From contig NZ_JACXAJ010000005.1 in NCBI RefSeq assembly GCF_014773225.1, positions 154,108 through 218,107 on the forward strand: a DNA stretch of 64,000 nucleotides, in the 5' to 3' direction. Below are positions 53,687 to 63,676 of this stretch, piece by piece. Made by a program: the position numbers and the translations under genes. Within the stretch, counting starts at the first letter, position 1. Each line of letters opens with the position of its first letter. The notes under the pieces were generated by a model. The model was not told where the DNA came from. It saw only the letters and a program-made list of their open reading frames with translations, and did not search any database. The DNA is from Pontibacter aquaedesilientis. GTDB lineage: Bacteria > Bacteroidota > Bacteroidia > Cytophagales > Hymenobacteraceae.

Positions 53687-53706
53687 CGGCTCGAAAAACC
53701 TATTCA

Positions 53707-55518
53707 ATGCAAAATATTCGAAATATCGCGATTATCGCACACGTAGACCACGGCAAGACAACGCTCGTGGACAAGATCATCCACGCTTCAAAGCTATTCG
53801 CTGACCACCAGCACTTTGACGACCTCATTCTGGACAACAATGACCTGGAGCGCGAGCGCGGTATCACGATCGTTTCCAAGAACGTATCGGTTCGTTACAA
53901 AGATGTTAAGATCAACATCATTGACACACCTGGTCACGCCGACTTCGGTGGCGAGGTAGAGCGCGTTCTGAAAATGGCCGATGGTGTACTACTTTTAGTA
54001 GATGCTTTTGAAGGTGCCATGCCACAGACACGTTTCGTATTAGGTAAAGCTATTCAGCTTGGCCTGAAGCCGATCGTTGTGGTAAACAAAGTAGACAAAG
54101 AAAACTGCCGTCCTGATGAGGTGCACGAGCAGGTATTCGACTTGATGTTCAACCTCGAAGCTACTGAAGACCAACTGGACTTCACAACGCTTTACGGTTC
54201 GTCTAAGCAGGGCTGGATGAGCACGGACTGGACGCAGCCAACTGATAACATCACGCCGCTTTTGGACGCTATCATTGACGTAATACCAGCAGCTCCATAC
54301 CGCGAAGGTTCACCGCAGATGCAGATCACGTCTCTTGACTATTCTTCATTCGTGGGTCGTATCGCTATCGGTCGTGTGCACCGTGGTACGCTTAAAGAAG
54401 GTATGCCTATTGCGCTTTGCAAAGCTGACGGCACTATCAAAAAAGGTAAAATTGCCGAACTTCAGGTATTTGAAGGCCTAGGCCGTAAGAGCGTTCCTGA
54501 AGTTTCAGCTGGTGAGATCTGTGCTGTAACGGGTATCGAAGGTTTTGACATTGGCGATACTATTGCTGATGCAGAGAACCCGGAGCCATTGGCGCGTATC
54601 TCTATCGATGAGCCAACGATGAACATGTTGTTCACGATCAACAACTCTCCTTTCTTCGGTAAAGAGGGTAAGTTCGTAACATCACGTCACCTTCGTGATC
54701 GTCTATTCAAAGAAACTGAAAAAAACCTGGCACTGCGCGTGCAGGAAACCGACCGTGAAGATACTTTCCTGGTATTTGGTCGTGGTATCCTTCACTTGTC
54801 AGTACTTATCGAAACGATGCGCCGTGAGGGGTATGAGTTACAGGTAGGTCAGCCGCAGGTAATCTATAAAGAAATTGATGGCGTTCGTTGCGAGCCTATC
54901 GAGCACATGGTGGTTGACGTTCCGGAAGAAACTGCCGGTAAGGTAATTGAACTGGTAACGCAGCGTAAAGGTGAGTTAACGATTATGGAGCCTAAGGGAG
55001 ACCTGCAGCACCTGGAGTTCAACATCCCGGCACGTGGTCTTATCGGTCTTCGTAACAACGTACTTACCGCTACGGCAGGTGAGGCGATTATGAACCACCG
55101 TTTCATGGCGTACGAGCCGCACAAAGGTAACATCCCAGGCCGTATCAACGGTTCTATCATCTCTATGGAGCAGGGTCCGGGAACGGCTTACTCTATTGAT
55201 AAACTTCAGGACAGAGGTGTATTCTTCGTTGATCCGGGTGTAGATGTGTACATGGGCCAGGTTATTGGTGAGCACAGCCGCCAGAACGATATCACGGTGA
55301 ACATTCAGAAAGGTAAGAAGCTGACAAACATGCGTGCTTCCGGTTCTGACAACAACGTGAAGATCGCTCCTGCCAAGAAGTTCTCTCTGGAAGAAGCCAT
55401 GGAATACATCCAGAAGGATGAATTGCTGGAAGTAACTCCTAAGAGCATCCGTATGCGTAAGATTTACCTCGACGAGAACGAGCGTAACCGCATGAGCAAA
55501 AAAGAGGAAGTAGTATAG
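53707..55518 (+). CDS. typA: Ribosome-associated GTPase TypA/BipA
   Basis: A 603-residue translational GTPase for 50S assembly and stress adaptation. Motifs: G1 AHVDHGKTT, switch I with RGITI, G3 [17 protein letters not shown]4 [20 protein letters not shown] and G5 GSSKQG. Domain II (about 200-300), the EF-G-like domains III and V, and the TypA-specific C-terminal domain ([20 protein letters not shown]) follow. Its codon use looks highly biased, like that of ribosomal proteins. A strong terminator follows. Confidence 0.96.
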   Translation: MQNIRNIAIIAHVDHGKTTLVDKIIHASKLFADHQHFDDLILDNNDLERERGITIVSKNVSVRYKDVKINIIDTPGHADFGGEVERVLKMADGVLLLVDAFEGAMPQTRFVLGKAIQLGLKPIVVVNKVDKENCRPDEVHEQVFDLMFNLEATEDQLDFTTLYGSSKQGWMSTDWTQPTDNITPLLDAIIDVIPAAPYREGSPQMQITSLDYSSFVGRIAIGRVHRGTLKEGMPIALCKADGTIKKGKIAELQVFEGLGRKSVPEVSAGEICAVTGIEGFDIGDTIADAENPEPLARISIDEPTMNMLFTINNSPFFGKEGKFVTSRHLRDRLFKETEKNLALRVQETDREDTFLVFGRGILHLSVLIETMRREGYELQVGQPQVIYKEIDGVRCEPIEHMVVDVPEETAGKVIELVTQRKGELTIMEPKGDLQHLEFNIPARGLIGLRNNVLTATAGEAIMNHRFMAYEPHKGNIPGRINGSIISMEQGPGTAYSIDKLQDRGVFFVDPGVDVYMGQVIGEHSRQNDITVNIQKGKKLTNMRASGSDNNVKIAPAKKFSLEEAMEYIQKDELLEVTPKSIRMRKIYLDENERNRMSKKEEVV

Positions 55519-55545
55519 GTATAGCCTAGTATTTTAATTCATACT

Positions 55546-55586
55546 AAACACCCCACCCGGCTTAGCCAGGTGGGGTGTTTTTTTTG
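55546..55586 (+). terminator. Terminator of typA
   Basis: AAACACCCCACC pairs with GGTGGGGTGTTT, with an inner GGC/GCC stem, and is followed by eight T. Confidence 0.9.
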
Positions 55587-55673
55587 TATTGATTTCACAT
55601 ACACACCACTCCACTGTAAACATTATAGCTGATTTACGTTAGATAGGCAGACTAAAATCATAACATACTTTGT

Positions 55674-57272
55674 ATGAGAAACCACCACTTACACGCGATG
55701 TTACTGGCGTGTATTATACTGATTTCTTCAGGCTGTGCCAGAAAGAATTTCTTTGCCAAGACACCGGTAGCTGACAAGCAACTGTACGAGCAACTCAAAA
55801 GCGCCTCTCCCACTGACGTGGACAGCGTGACCATACAGGCCGGCAGGCACTACCAGCGAAGTGGCTTCCGCAATATCATTTGGGGCAAACACTACCGTCA
55901 GGTATGGGCGGCTCCCGTGATGGTCAAGGTTTTCGACATGAACCAGACCAAAGGCGGGCTGTCCATCAAGAAGCTGGGTGGCGGCATGCAAACCACCAGC
56001 CTGACCCTGGCTGATAAGGATGGCTTTACCTATGCACTCCGCTCACTCGACAAGGACCCAGCCGGTATACTGCCCAAGTTTTGGCGTAACACCTTTGTCG
56101 CCAACGTGCTGCGAGACCAGACCTCTGCCATAAATCCTTACGCCGCTATCGTACTGCCTACCATGGCCGAAGCTGCCGGTATACCACATTCAAAACCAGA
56201 GTTGGTGTATGTGCTGCCATCAGACAACACTTTCGGCGAGTTCAGCGATAAGTTTCAGGATGGCGTGTTCATGATCGAAGAGAAGTACAACGATGACCGT
56301 TCCATCACACCAATGCTTGGTAACGCTACCGATATCGCCAGTTCCAAGAAAATGCTTAAAAACCGGTTTGGGGATAACGATCATTTTATAGACCAATATG
56401 CCTTTGCCCGCGCTCGCCTTTTCGACCTGTTCATCAACGACTGGGACCGACACGAAGGACAATGGGAATGGGCCGTTTACGACAAGGGAGATAACAAATA
56501 CTACCGGGCTATACCTAAAGACCGCGACAATGCATTTTTCCAGTTTGATGACGGCATTATGACCTGGCTGTTTAGCCGTAATTGGGCTATTCGTAAGTTC
56601 GAGTCTTTCGACAAGGAATACAAGGATGTGTATGCCCTGATGATGAATGCCAGCTTCATTGATAACCGTGCGCTGACAGAGCTTACAGCCCAGGATTACC
56701 AGGAAATAGCCAAAGAGCTACAGGCAGCCCTTACCGATGAGGTAATTGAGAAGGCAATCCGACAGTTCCCTCCCAGTGTATACAAACAGGTAGGGGAAAA
56801 AACCATCAATACATTGAAAAGCCGCCGGGACAAACTGCCGGAGGCCGCACACCAGTTTTACCTACACCTGGCAAAAAACCCGCTGGTGATCGGAACGGAC
56901 AAGGAAGAAAGGTTTGAGGTGAAGCGATTGAATAATGATGAAACCTCTGTTACTGTGGTGCGCCTGTCGGACAAGCAGCAGGTATTTCACCGGGTGTACA
57001 AAAACAAAGAAACTAAATCCATTACGTTGCATGGCCTTGCCGACGATGATGAGTTTGAAGTGAGCGGCGAAGTGAAGGAAGGTATACGGGTGGTCATCGT
57101 GGGCGGCAGAGGGGAAGATAAGATTAAAGACACTTCTCGCGTAGAAAGCTGGCGCCGGAAAACGATCGTTTATGACACGAAGCGGGGCAATCAACTAGAG
57201 CTTGGGCCTGAAACCGTGGATAAAACAAGCCGCAACGTGAAAGTACACGCTTTTGACCGCGAAGGACATTAA
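55674..57272 (+). CDS. Large lipoprotein with kinase-like motifs, paralogue 1
   Basis: A 532-residue putative lipoprotein (lipobox ISSGC, Cys21). I recognise a Bacteroidota family that often carries additional metallophosphatase and BamA-like barrel parts, both absent here. Motifs: ALRSLDKDPA (about 121-130, a possible nucleotide-contact Lys), FDLFINDWDRHEGQW (about 250-264), and AIPKDRDNAFFQFDD (about 279-293). The D-x-D-R-H...W then D-R-D-N order resembles catalytic loop and metal Asp of HipA/Fam20/PI4K-like atypical kinases. This is a motif-level inference. A C-terminal beta domain (about 405-530) follows. The 57304 gene is its tandem paralogue. Confidence 0.65.
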   Translation: MRNHHLHAMLLACIILISSGCARKNFFAKTPVADKQLYEQLKSASPTDVDSVTIQAGRHYQRSGFRNIIWGKHYRQVWAAPVMVKVFDMNQTKGGLSIKKLGGGMQTTSLTLADKDGFTYALRSLDKDPAGILPKFWRNTFVANVLRDQTSAINPYAAIVLPTMAEAAGIPHSKPELVYVLPSDNTFGEFSDKFQDGVFMIEEKYNDDRSITPMLGNATDIASSKKMLKNRFGDNDHFIDQYAFARARLFDLFINDWDRHEGQWEWAVYDKGDNKYYRAIPKDRDNAFFQFDDGIMTWLFSRNWAIRKFESFDKEYKDVYALMMNASFIDNRALTELTAQDYQEIAKELQAALTDEVIEKAIRQFPPSVYKQVGEKTINTLKSRRDKLPEAAHQFYLHLAKNPLVIGTDKEERFEVKRLNNDETSVTVVRLSDKQQVFHRVYKNKETKSITLHGLADDDEFEVSGEVKEGIRVVIVGGRGEDKIKDTSRVESWRRKTIVYDTKRGNQLELGPETVDKTSRNVKVHAFDREGH

Positions 57273-57303
57273 CTCTCAACCCATTAGCCAGAAATAGAAC
57301 TCC

Positions 57304-58974
57304 ATGAGGTATACGCTGCCTTTACGTTTAACACAACACATGCGCCTACACTACTCTTATACCCTGTCTCGCTGGATCAGCTGTATGTCCATTGCTTTGC
57401 TGGCCAGTGGCTGCGTTGGCAACAGCTTCACACATAGTTTAAAGCAAGTGCCACCTCCTGCTACTCTGTCCTCCGTCACACCAGACTACAGCGACAGTAC
57501 TATGACCGTTGCCGTGGGCGAGCACTATGGCCGGAGCCGCCTGCATACCTTCTTCTATGGCAAGCACTACCGCTCTGCCTGGACCACACCTGTTGAGTTT
57601 AGGGTACTTGACCTAAGCACCGAGAAAGGCGGACTGAAACCAACTTCACAGGGTGGCAGCCGTCAGACCATGAACCTGCGTCTGGAAGACTCGACAGGTA
57701 AAGAGTACGTGCTGCGCTCCGTTGACAAAGACCCTGCCACTGCCCTACCCGAAAAGTGGCAGCAAAGCTATGCTGCCAACATCATCCGGGACGCCACTTC
57801 TGCCACACACCCTTACGCAGCCCTGGTATTACCCCCGATGGCTAAAGCAATAGGCATACACCATACCGAGCCGCAGCTTGTCTATGTGCCGCACGACCCG
57901 AAGCTAGGCAAGTACCTGGATAACTTTGGCGGCATGGTTGCCCTGCTGGAAATCCGCCCGGACGATGATCTGTCGGACGAGCCGGACATGGGCGGCTCTG
58001 AAAACGTAAAAGGGACCAGATCCATGCTCGAGGACCGATTTTTCGACAACCAAACCCGGATAGATGCACGCTATTTTCTGCGGGCTCGTCTGTTCGATAT
58101 GCTTATCGGAGATTGGAGCCGACATGAAGACAACTGGCGCTGGGCCCAGTACAAAGAGAATGGTGTAAAGGTATATCAGGCCATTCCCCGGGACCGCGAC
58201 AATGTGTTCTATAAACTCAACGACGCTGTCATTCCCTGGCTGTTTATGCGCACAGGTTTAAAAAAGCATTTCCAAACGTATAGCAACAACCTCTCAAACC
58301 TTACAGAGCTGAACACAAGTGGCCGTAACCTGGACGAAACCATACTAGCCGAACTCACTTATCAGGATTGGGTGGAGATAGCCGACAGTGTGCGAAACGA
58401 ACTGACCGACGATGTGATTGAACGGGCTTTCCGCCAAATGCCTGATACCATTTACAAGCTCACTGCCAAGGATATTATGACTAAACTCAAATCCAGACGC
58501 AACAAACTCACTCCCTCTACCCAAAAGTATTACAAGGAGCTGGTGCGCGAAGCACTCATTGTAGGATCTGACAAGCATGAGCGTTTTGAGATTGAAGTGC
58601 TGTCAACTGATGAAGTCAGGGTGCAAGTTCACAAGGTCACAAAGGAAGGTGAAGAAAAAAGACAGCTTTTTGACAGGGTATACCATGCTGCTGACACCAA
58701 GGAGATTCATCTTTTTGGGCTAAACGGGAAAGACGAATTTGAGGTCACAGGTGATGTCAGGTCTAAAATAAAGATCCGTGTCTGGGGCGGCGCTGGGGAA
58801 GACAGCTACACGGTAAAAGGCAACAAGCGTATGGCCCGCAGGGTCTGGATTGAAGACACTGCTTATCGCAACGATTACGATTTGATAAAGGGCACACGCA
58901 AAAAAATAGTGCAAACTCCTTTGGCTAATCAGTTCGATGCAGAAGGTTGGTTATTGCGGTATTATCTAAACTAG
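57304..58974 (+). CDS. Large lipoprotein with kinase-like motifs, paralogue 2
   Basis: A 556-residue paralogue of the preceding protein, 32 bases downstream. The lipobox LLASGC gives Cys37; a start at the ATG at 57340 would shorten the signal peptide. Shared motifs are VLRSVDKDPATALP, YAALVLPPMAKAIGIHHTEP, ARLFDMLIGDWSRHEDNWRW and AIPRDRDNVFYKL. The Gln of paralogue 1 (HEGQW) is Asn here, and Asp of DWDRH is Ser. The C-terminal domain aligns as well (LFGLNGKDEFEVTGDVRSKI). Identity is moderate, so the duplication is old. No outer-membrane barrel is present. Confidence 0.65.
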   Translation: MRYTLPLRLTQHMRLHYSYTLSRWISCMSIALLASGCVGNSFTHSLKQVPPPATLSSVTPDYSDSTMTVAVGEHYGRSRLHTFFYGKHYRSAWTTPVEFRVLDLSTEKGGLKPTSQGGSRQTMNLRLEDSTGKEYVLRSVDKDPATALPEKWQQSYAANIIRDATSATHPYAALVLPPMAKAIGIHHTEPQLVYVPHDPKLGKYLDNFGGMVALLEIRPDDDLSDEPDMGGSENVKGTRSMLEDRFFDNQTRIDARYFLRARLFDMLIGDWSRHEDNWRWAQYKENGVKVYQAIPRDRDNVFYKLNDAVIPWLFMRTGLKKHFQTYSNNLSNLTELNTSGRNLDETILAELTYQDWVEIADSVRNELTDDVIERAFRQMPDTIYKLTAKDIMTKLKSRRNKLTPSTQKYYKELVREALIVGSDKHERFEIEVLSTDEVRVQVHKVTKEGEEKRQLFDRVYHAADTKEIHLFGLNGKDEFEVTGDVRSKIKIRVWGGAGEDSYTVKGNKRMARRVWIEDTAYRNDYDLIKGTRKKIVQTPLANQFDAEGWLLRYYLN

Positions 58975-59035
58975 CAAACCCATAAACAGCGAGCGCCGGC
59001 TATACCTTAGCCGGCGCTCGCTGTTTATGGGTTTG
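58975..59035. terminator. Bidirectional terminator with 26-bp perfect arms
   Basis: CAAACCCATAAACAGCGAGC... is mirrored perfectly over 26 bases around the loop TATACCTTA, which completes a CTATACCT octamer. It lies between paralogue 2 and the convergent small gene. Confidence 0.9.
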
Positions 59036-59044
59036 TATTGTGTT

Positions 59045-59272
59045 TTAATCTTCCTTGTTTTGTTTCCTCTGATCGGAGGCATTCTTTGCATTCCAGGCAC
59101 CCTGGCCCTGCTGCTGGCTGGCTGTCGCTTTGGTACCATCGGTTCCCAGGTCTACAGCGCCCTTGTGGTTTGCCTCATTTGAGTATCTTTTCGGCATGGG
59201 CTGCGAGCTGACATTACTGTTTGGTTTCTGTCTACTCTGATGCTCTTCTGATTTATTTTTCTCGTTAGCCAT
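59045..59272 (-). CDS. Small hydrophilic, probably disordered protein
   Basis: A 75-residue protein from the ATG at 59272 (MANEKNKSEEHQSRQKPNSN). It is rich in Asn, Gln, Ser, Lys and Gly (KATASQQQGQGAWNAKNASD) without a hydrophobic core. The composition resembles hydrophilin-like stress proteins. No signal peptide or membrane segment. It terminates at the shared 26-bp hairpin. Confidence 0.55.
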   Translation of the reverse strand: MANEKNKSEEHQSRQKPNSNVSSQPMPKRYSNEANHKGAVDLGTDGTKATASQQQGQGAWNAKNASDQRKQNKED

Positions 59273-59377
59273 ATCATATAATTTTGTCCACAACTCAAGC
59301 CTGCAATTCTTACAGACATATCCCCTGTAAGTACGTGCCGCCGAGAGAGCGGGTTATTATCAGATATTTCTAGGCTA

Positions 59378-60127
59378 TTATTGCTTGTTAAGCACGGTAG
59401 CAGATGCCTGGGCTGTGGGCAGCACAAGGACTTCGGCCAGGTTTACGTGCGCAGGCCTTGTCACCATAAAAGCGATCAAATCGGCTATGTCTTCGGCTCG
59501 CAACGGCTCGTAACCTTGATACACGGTTGCCGCTCTGTCTTTATCGCCTTTGAAGCGCACCTCAGAGAACTCAGTTTCTACCAGCCCCGGCTTGACTTCC
59601 GAAACTTTTATGCCTTCCTGCACCAGATCGATGCGCATCCCCCTGGAGATAGCGTCCACTGCAAATTTGGAGGCGCAATACACATTGCCATTCGCGTAAA
59701 CCTCTTTCCCGGCAATAGAGCCAATGTTGATGATATGACCTTTCCTGTGGGCCAGCATAAGCGGGAGCACCGCATGCGTCACATAGAGCAGACCCTTCAC
59801 ATTGATATCGAGCATGGCGTCCCAGTCATCCACATCGCCGTTCTGAATAGGGGCTAGCCCATGGGCATTGCCGGCATTGTTAACCAGCACCTCCACCGCT
59901 TTCCACTCTTCCGGCATACTGTTGATGGCTTTACTGAGACCTTCCCTATCGCGTACATCAAACTGCAGCGTCAGCACAGGCACTTCGGTGATCTGCTCTT
60001 GTAGTTCTTGCAGACGCTCAGCCCTACGACCAGTCGCAATGATATGGTAACCCTGCTTTGCCAACGCAATGGCTGTTGCACGTCCTATACCTGATGTAGC
60101 CCCGGTTACGAGTGCGATTCTTGGCAT
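59378..60127 (-). CDS. Short-chain dehydrogenase/reductase (YdfG-like)
   Basis: A 249-residue NADP-type SDR. ALVTGATSGIGRATAIALAK is the cofactor motif TGxxxGIG, with ATGRRAERL favouring NADP(H). NNAGNAHG is the structural NNAG. INIGSIAGKEVYANGNVYCA and the YxxxK (YCASK) are the active site. It resembles E. coli YdfG, which oxidises L-allothreonine and hydroxy acids. The gene starts 2 bases after porT, so it is in the ubiE-porT operon. Confidence 0.87.
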   Translation of the reverse strand: MPRIALVTGATSGIGRATAIALAKQGYHIIATGRRAERLQELQEQITEVPVLTLQFDVRDREGLSKAINSMPEEWKAVEVLVNNAGNAHGLAPIQNGDVDDWDAMLDINVKGLLYVTHAVLPLMLAHRKGHIINIGSIAGKEVYANGNVYCASKFAVDAISRGMRIDLVQEGIKVSEVKPGLVETEFSEVRFKGDKDRAATVYQGYEPLRAEDIADLIAFMVTRPAHVNLAEVLVLPTAQASATVLNKQ

Positions 60128-60129
60128 AT

Positions 60130-60882
60130 CTATTCAAAGAAAAGGATAAACGATACGTTATGATTGGTCATTTTGTCGATCAGGTTGCTGTAGGAACTCT
60201 GATACGATGCTTTTTGATTAAGCAAACCGTGTGAGAACCGCAGTTCAGGCGCGAACTTGAAGTAGGGGTAAAATATATCAAGTCCTACTCCGTACTCCAG
60301 GGCCAGGTCACGCTTCTCAGTCCGTATTTTCTCACCCGTATCAGTGTCTTTGCGGCTGCCCAAGTCTATACCTGGCTTTACACCACCTACAAAGTACATT
60401 CTGAAGTTGCCGCGCCGCTTCGCCCTGTACTTTAACAGCAAAGGCAATTCGATCATAGTCGAGCTGATCGTCGCGTCATCAAAAGCTGGTCTGTCATCGT
60501 TGGTCGGCATGTTGTCAAAGTTGATGCTACGACCGTAAAAGCCTACTCCAGGCAAAAAGCGGGCGTCCAGGTACTCGAGCAGACGCACGTTCAGCACCAG
60601 ACCAGGGAAAAACCCAGGCCGTGTTTTCGCGTTTACCGCCACGCCGCCTGGCAACTGATCGGCGTATGCCTGCGAATGCTCTACATTATACCTGGTAAAA
60701 GGCATGCCCAGGTAAAACCCATAGTGTATGCGCTTTTCATCATAGCCGGGCTTGTTCTCAGCCTTAACTTTTTTCTGGGCATGGACTTGTGCCGTACCGA
60801 ACACGCAAAGGATAAAAGATACCGCAAAAATTACTTTTTGCCTATGTAGATGGAGCTTATGCCAAATGTTAGTGAATGCCAT
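60130..60882 (-). CDS. porT: Type IX secretion outer-membrane protein PorT
   Basis: A 250-residue protein of the PorT/outer-membrane beta-barrel group of the type IX secretion system. An N-terminal signal peptide (about 17-36, [20 protein letters not shown]) is followed by alternating strands: [36 protein letters not shown] and [20 protein letters not shown]. The ubiE-porT order is common in Bacteroidota and supports the name. It overlaps ubiE by 52 bases; no shorter ATG exists before the signal core. The SDR gene follows after 2 bases. Confidence 0.78.
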   Translation of the reverse strand: MAFTNIWHKLHLHRQKVIFAVSFILCVFGTAQVHAQKKVKAENKPGYDEKRIHYGFYLGMPFTRYNVEHSQAYADQLPGGVAVNAKTRPGFFPGLVLNVRLLEYLDARFLPGVGFYGRSINFDNMPTNDDRPAFDDATISSTMIELPLLLKYRAKRRGNFRMYFVGGVKPGIDLGSRKDTDTGEKIRTEKRDLALEYGVGLDIFYPYFKFAPELRFSHGLLNQKASYQSSYSNLIDKMTNHNVSFILFFE

Positions 60883-61553
60883 TTTGTGTTTTTAAATCCA
60901 ACCTCTTCAAAGATTTTCAAAAATTCCTGTCCGTCCGGAAAAGCCTGCACTGACTCAGGCAGGTAGGTATAAGCGGCACGGTCCTTAGAAACGAATCTAC
61001 CTACCACTGGTAGTATATTCTTAAAATAAAATTGGTACAGCTGCTTCATCGGGAAGCGCTGCGGTTTGGAGAATTCCAGCACCACGGCTGTCCCTCCGGG
61101 CTTCAGCACGCGATTCATCTCGGCCAGTCCCTGTTTCAGGTTTTCGAAATTACGCACCCCAAAGGCAACCGTGATTGCGTCAAAAGTATTGTCCTCAAAA
61201 GGCAGGTTTTCAGAATCGCCGTATTTCAGCTCAATTTTATCGGTCAGTCCTTTGCGCTGCAGTTTCTGACGGCCTACCGCCAGCATGCCTTCCGAAATGT
61301 CTACTCCAACTATCTTTTCAGGTTGCAGGCTGAGCGCCTCAATGGCGAAATCGGCTGTGCCGGTGGCTATGTCCAGCATCAGTTTCGGTTTTTCCTTGAC
61401 AAGCAGGCTCACGGCCTTCTTACGCCAAACGATGTCAATGCCAGCGCTCAGGAAGTGGTTCAGGAAGTCATATTTGCCTGCGATGTTGTCAAACATCTGG
61501 GCGACCTGCGACTTCTTGTCGTTGTTCTGGTCTTTATAGGGTACTACCGCCAT
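60831..61553 (-). CDS. ubiE: Demethylmenaquinone methyltransferase
   Basis: A 240-residue SAM methyltransferase (UbiE/MenG) for the last step of menaquinone synthesis. [20 protein letters not shown] is the family N-terminus, [16 protein letters not shown] the SAM motif I, and [15 protein letters not shown] motif [20 protein letters not shown] is the UbiE signature, and [17 protein letters not shown] closes the core. It lies upstream of and overlaps porT by 52 bases. The quinone supports respiration, for which atpDC is also in the window. Confidence 0.93.
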   Translation of the reverse strand: MAVVPYKDQNNDKKSQVAQMFDNIAGKYDFLNHFLSAGIDIVWRKKAVSLLVKEKPKLMLDIATGTADFAIEALSLQPEKIVGVDISEGMLAVGRQKLQRKGLTDKIELKYGDSENLPFEDNTFDAITVAFGVRNFENLKQGLAEMNRVLKPGGTAVVLEFSKPQRFPMKQLYQFYFKNILPVVGRFVSKDRAAYTYLPESVQAFPDGQEFLKIFEEVGFKNTKWHSLTFGISSIYIGKK

Positions 61554-61579
61554 GGGTTATTGTGTAAGTAACAGAAGAG

Positions 61580-61587
61580 CAAAAATA
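61580..61587 (-). promoter_or_regulatory. Promoter -7 core for the ubiE-porT-SDR operon
   Basis: Minus-strand TATTTTTG followed by CTC fits TAnnTTTG, 27 bases before the ubiE ATG. Confidence 0.4.
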
Positions 61588-61630
61588 CTCTACCAGAAAC
61601 TATTATGCATGGTTTATGTTCCATTATTAT

Positions 61631-61670
61631 AAAAAAACAGGCTGGACGTATGCCCAGCCTGTTTTTTTTT
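61631..61670 (-). terminator. Terminator of the PorE-like gene
   Basis: AAAAAAACAGGCTGG pairs with CCAGCCTGTTTTTTT around an 8-base loop. On the minus strand it follows the PorE-like stop by about 23 bases. Confidence 0.9.
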
Positions 61671-61693
61671 ATAACGCTGATTATTTGTACAGA

Positions 61694-63676
61694 CTAGTTA
61701 ACCGGAACGCTCTGCTCCTGATCTTGTCTCTTGATAATCTTGAATTCGGTTCTTCTGTTAAGCTGCATGTTTGAAGCTGAGTTGTTTGGAGCAACCGGAC
61801 GGCGCTCGCCATAACTCACAGTCACCAATCTTCTTGGAGAGATGCCTTGCTTCACCAGGTAGTCATAAGCGGCAATGGCACGGTTCTCAGCAAGCGTCAT
61901 GTTATACTCATCGCTGGCACGTGAGTCTGTGTGTCCTTCGATGCTAACGTTAACACTTGGGTTTGCTTTCATGTAAGCAGCCACTTTGTCTAACTCACGG
62001 ATAGCCTCAGCACGCAGATCGTACTGATCGGTATCGTACAGGATGTTTTTAAATTCAGCTGTTGCGATAACACCAGTTGGGGCACCTACGCGGGTAGGGT
62101 CATCGCCAAAGTCGATGTAGAAGTTGTGCTCGATAGTAGTTGTGTCGTTCAACACCATAGGCACTTCAAATGACTCGGTTGTGATTAGCCTACCATCTTT
62201 GGAGATTTCAACCTGGTAAGGACGGCCCGAAAGGATGCGAAGGTCATAAGAACCATCTTCCTGCTTGGTCACGTCACGGTAAGAGATTGGGCGCTTGTCA
62301 GCCTGCTGGCCATTGAAAACAAGCTCCAGACCAGGTATAGCCAGGCTGTCGTTCTTAGCGTACACACGGCCGGTTACTCGGGAAGCACGGATGTAGTTGA
62401 TGGTATAGATATCCTTCTCGCCATAACCGCCGATGCGGTAAGAAGAAAGGTATGCGTAGCTGCCATCAGGACTCAAACGGTAGTAGGTATCGTCGTCTGG
62501 AGTGTTGACAGGGTAACCCATGTTCTCCGGACGGCTCCATCTTCTGGCAACAGAGTCAAACTTAGCGGAAAAGATATCATACCCACCCATTGTGCTGTGG
62601 CCACGTGAGGCGAAATAGAGCACACCGTTGGAAGCCAGGTAAGGGCTGTCATCGTCAAACTTGGTGTTGATGGTAGTACCCATGCTTCTTGGCTTGCCCC
62701 ACTCACCGTTTTTCTGGCGCTGCGACACATAAATGTCCAGGTCACCGTCTTCGGAGTAGTGGCTGGTTGAGAAGTACAGCGTCTTGTTGTCTGGCGTGAT
62801 AAAGGCGTCAGACTCGAAGTCTACCGTGTTGATGTTCGACCCGATGCTCTTAGGTTCTCCCCAGCTTCCGTCAGCCTGACGCTCGGAGTACATGATATCG
62901 CCATTGTTTGCAGAGCGGTACAGCAGCATTTTGGTATCGTTGTCGAACAGCTGGATAGATGCGTCGTGGCCGGAGCTTTTCAGGTTACCAGCAATAGAGC
63001 GAGGCTGCTCCCATTCATCGTTGTTTATACGGCGTGTTTCGTATATGTCCTCATAGTATTCACCGTCAGCGGCTTTTGAGCCTTGCGGGTTAGTTCCTGC
63101 ACTGCGTGAAGTGAAAAGCAGGTAACTGTCATCAGAGGAAATTACCGGGCTGTGCTCCGAGTACTCTGTGTTCACGATGCCACCCAGGTTTTTCACAAAA
63201 ATATCTCTCGGGTTGGCTACCTCCTTTTTCGCGTTGCGGCTATGCTGAATCAGGGTTGCCACTTCCTCGCGGCGGAAGTCGTCGCGCTTGCGAATGTTTG
63301 GGATATACGCCTGGTAATGCGTGATGGCATCATCGAAACGGTAGTTGATGTGGCTGATGCGGCCCATCCAGTACTCTATGTCACGGTCAACATTCGGCTT
63401 TGCTTCCTGAGCACGTCTGATATAATCGGCGGCCTTCTCCTTATCGAAGGTCATGTAACTAACCCCCGCATAGTACAGCGCTTCTGCATTGTTGGGGTCG
63501 TTGGCCAGTACCTGCTCGTAGTATGGCAGGGCTGCTCGGTAATTCTCGCGATCAAAAAATTTATTTCCAGTTCGGATCAGTTTTCTATTACTCTGGGCAT
63601 CGGCGGTGTAGGCACCTACACAGGTTAATGCGAGCAGTAAAGAAAACCGCGAAAATAATTTGGCTAAATTATTCAT
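61694..63676 (-). CDS. PorE-like exported TPR/propeller/OmpA protein
   Basis: A 660-residue exported protein with the domain order of PorE, the T9SS part that anchors the machine to peptidoglycan. Signal peptide 1-27; TPR-like helices (about 30-150, AALPYYEQVLANDPNNAEAL); PD40-type propeller (about 175-425, with repeated SPDGSYAYLSSYR, TPDNKTLYFST); carboxypeptidase-regulatory-like domain (about 430-515); OmpA domain (about 545-650, VSIEGHTDSRASDEYNMTLA). The OmpA motif can bind diaminopimelate. Other OmpA/propeller proteins share this order, so PorE is inferred and not proven. Confidence 0.8.
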   Translation of the reverse strand: MNNLAKLFSRFSLLLALTCVGAYTADAQSNRKLIRTGNKFFDRENYRAALPYYEQVLANDPNNAEALYYAGVSYMTFDKEKAADYIRRAQEAKPNVDRDIEYWMGRISHINYRFDDAITHYQAYIPNIRKRDDFRREEVATLIQHSRNAKKEVANPRDIFVKNLGGIVNTEYSEHSPVISSDDSYLLFTSRSAGTNPQGSKAADGEYYEDIYETRRINNDEWEQPRSIAGNLKSSGHDASIQLFDNDTKMLLYRSANNGDIMYSERQADGSWGEPKSIGSNINTVDFESDAFITPDNKTLYFSTSHYSEDGDLDIYVSQRQKNGEWGKPRSMGTTINTKFDDDSPYLASNGVLYFASRGHSTMGGYDIFSAKFDSVARRWSRPENMGYPVNTPDDDTYYRLSPDGSYAYLSSYRIGGYGEKDIYTINYIRASRVTGRVYAKNDSLAIPGLELVFNGQQADKRPISYRDVTKQEDGSYDLRILSGRPYQVEISKDGRLITTESFEVPMVLNDTTTIEHNFYIDFGDDPTRVGAPTGVIATAEFKNILYDTDQYDLRAEAIRELDKVAAYMKANPSVNVSIEGHTDSRASDEYNMTLAENRAIAAYDYLVKQGISPRRLVTVSYGERRPVAPNNSASNMQLNRRTEFKIIKRQDQEQSVPVN

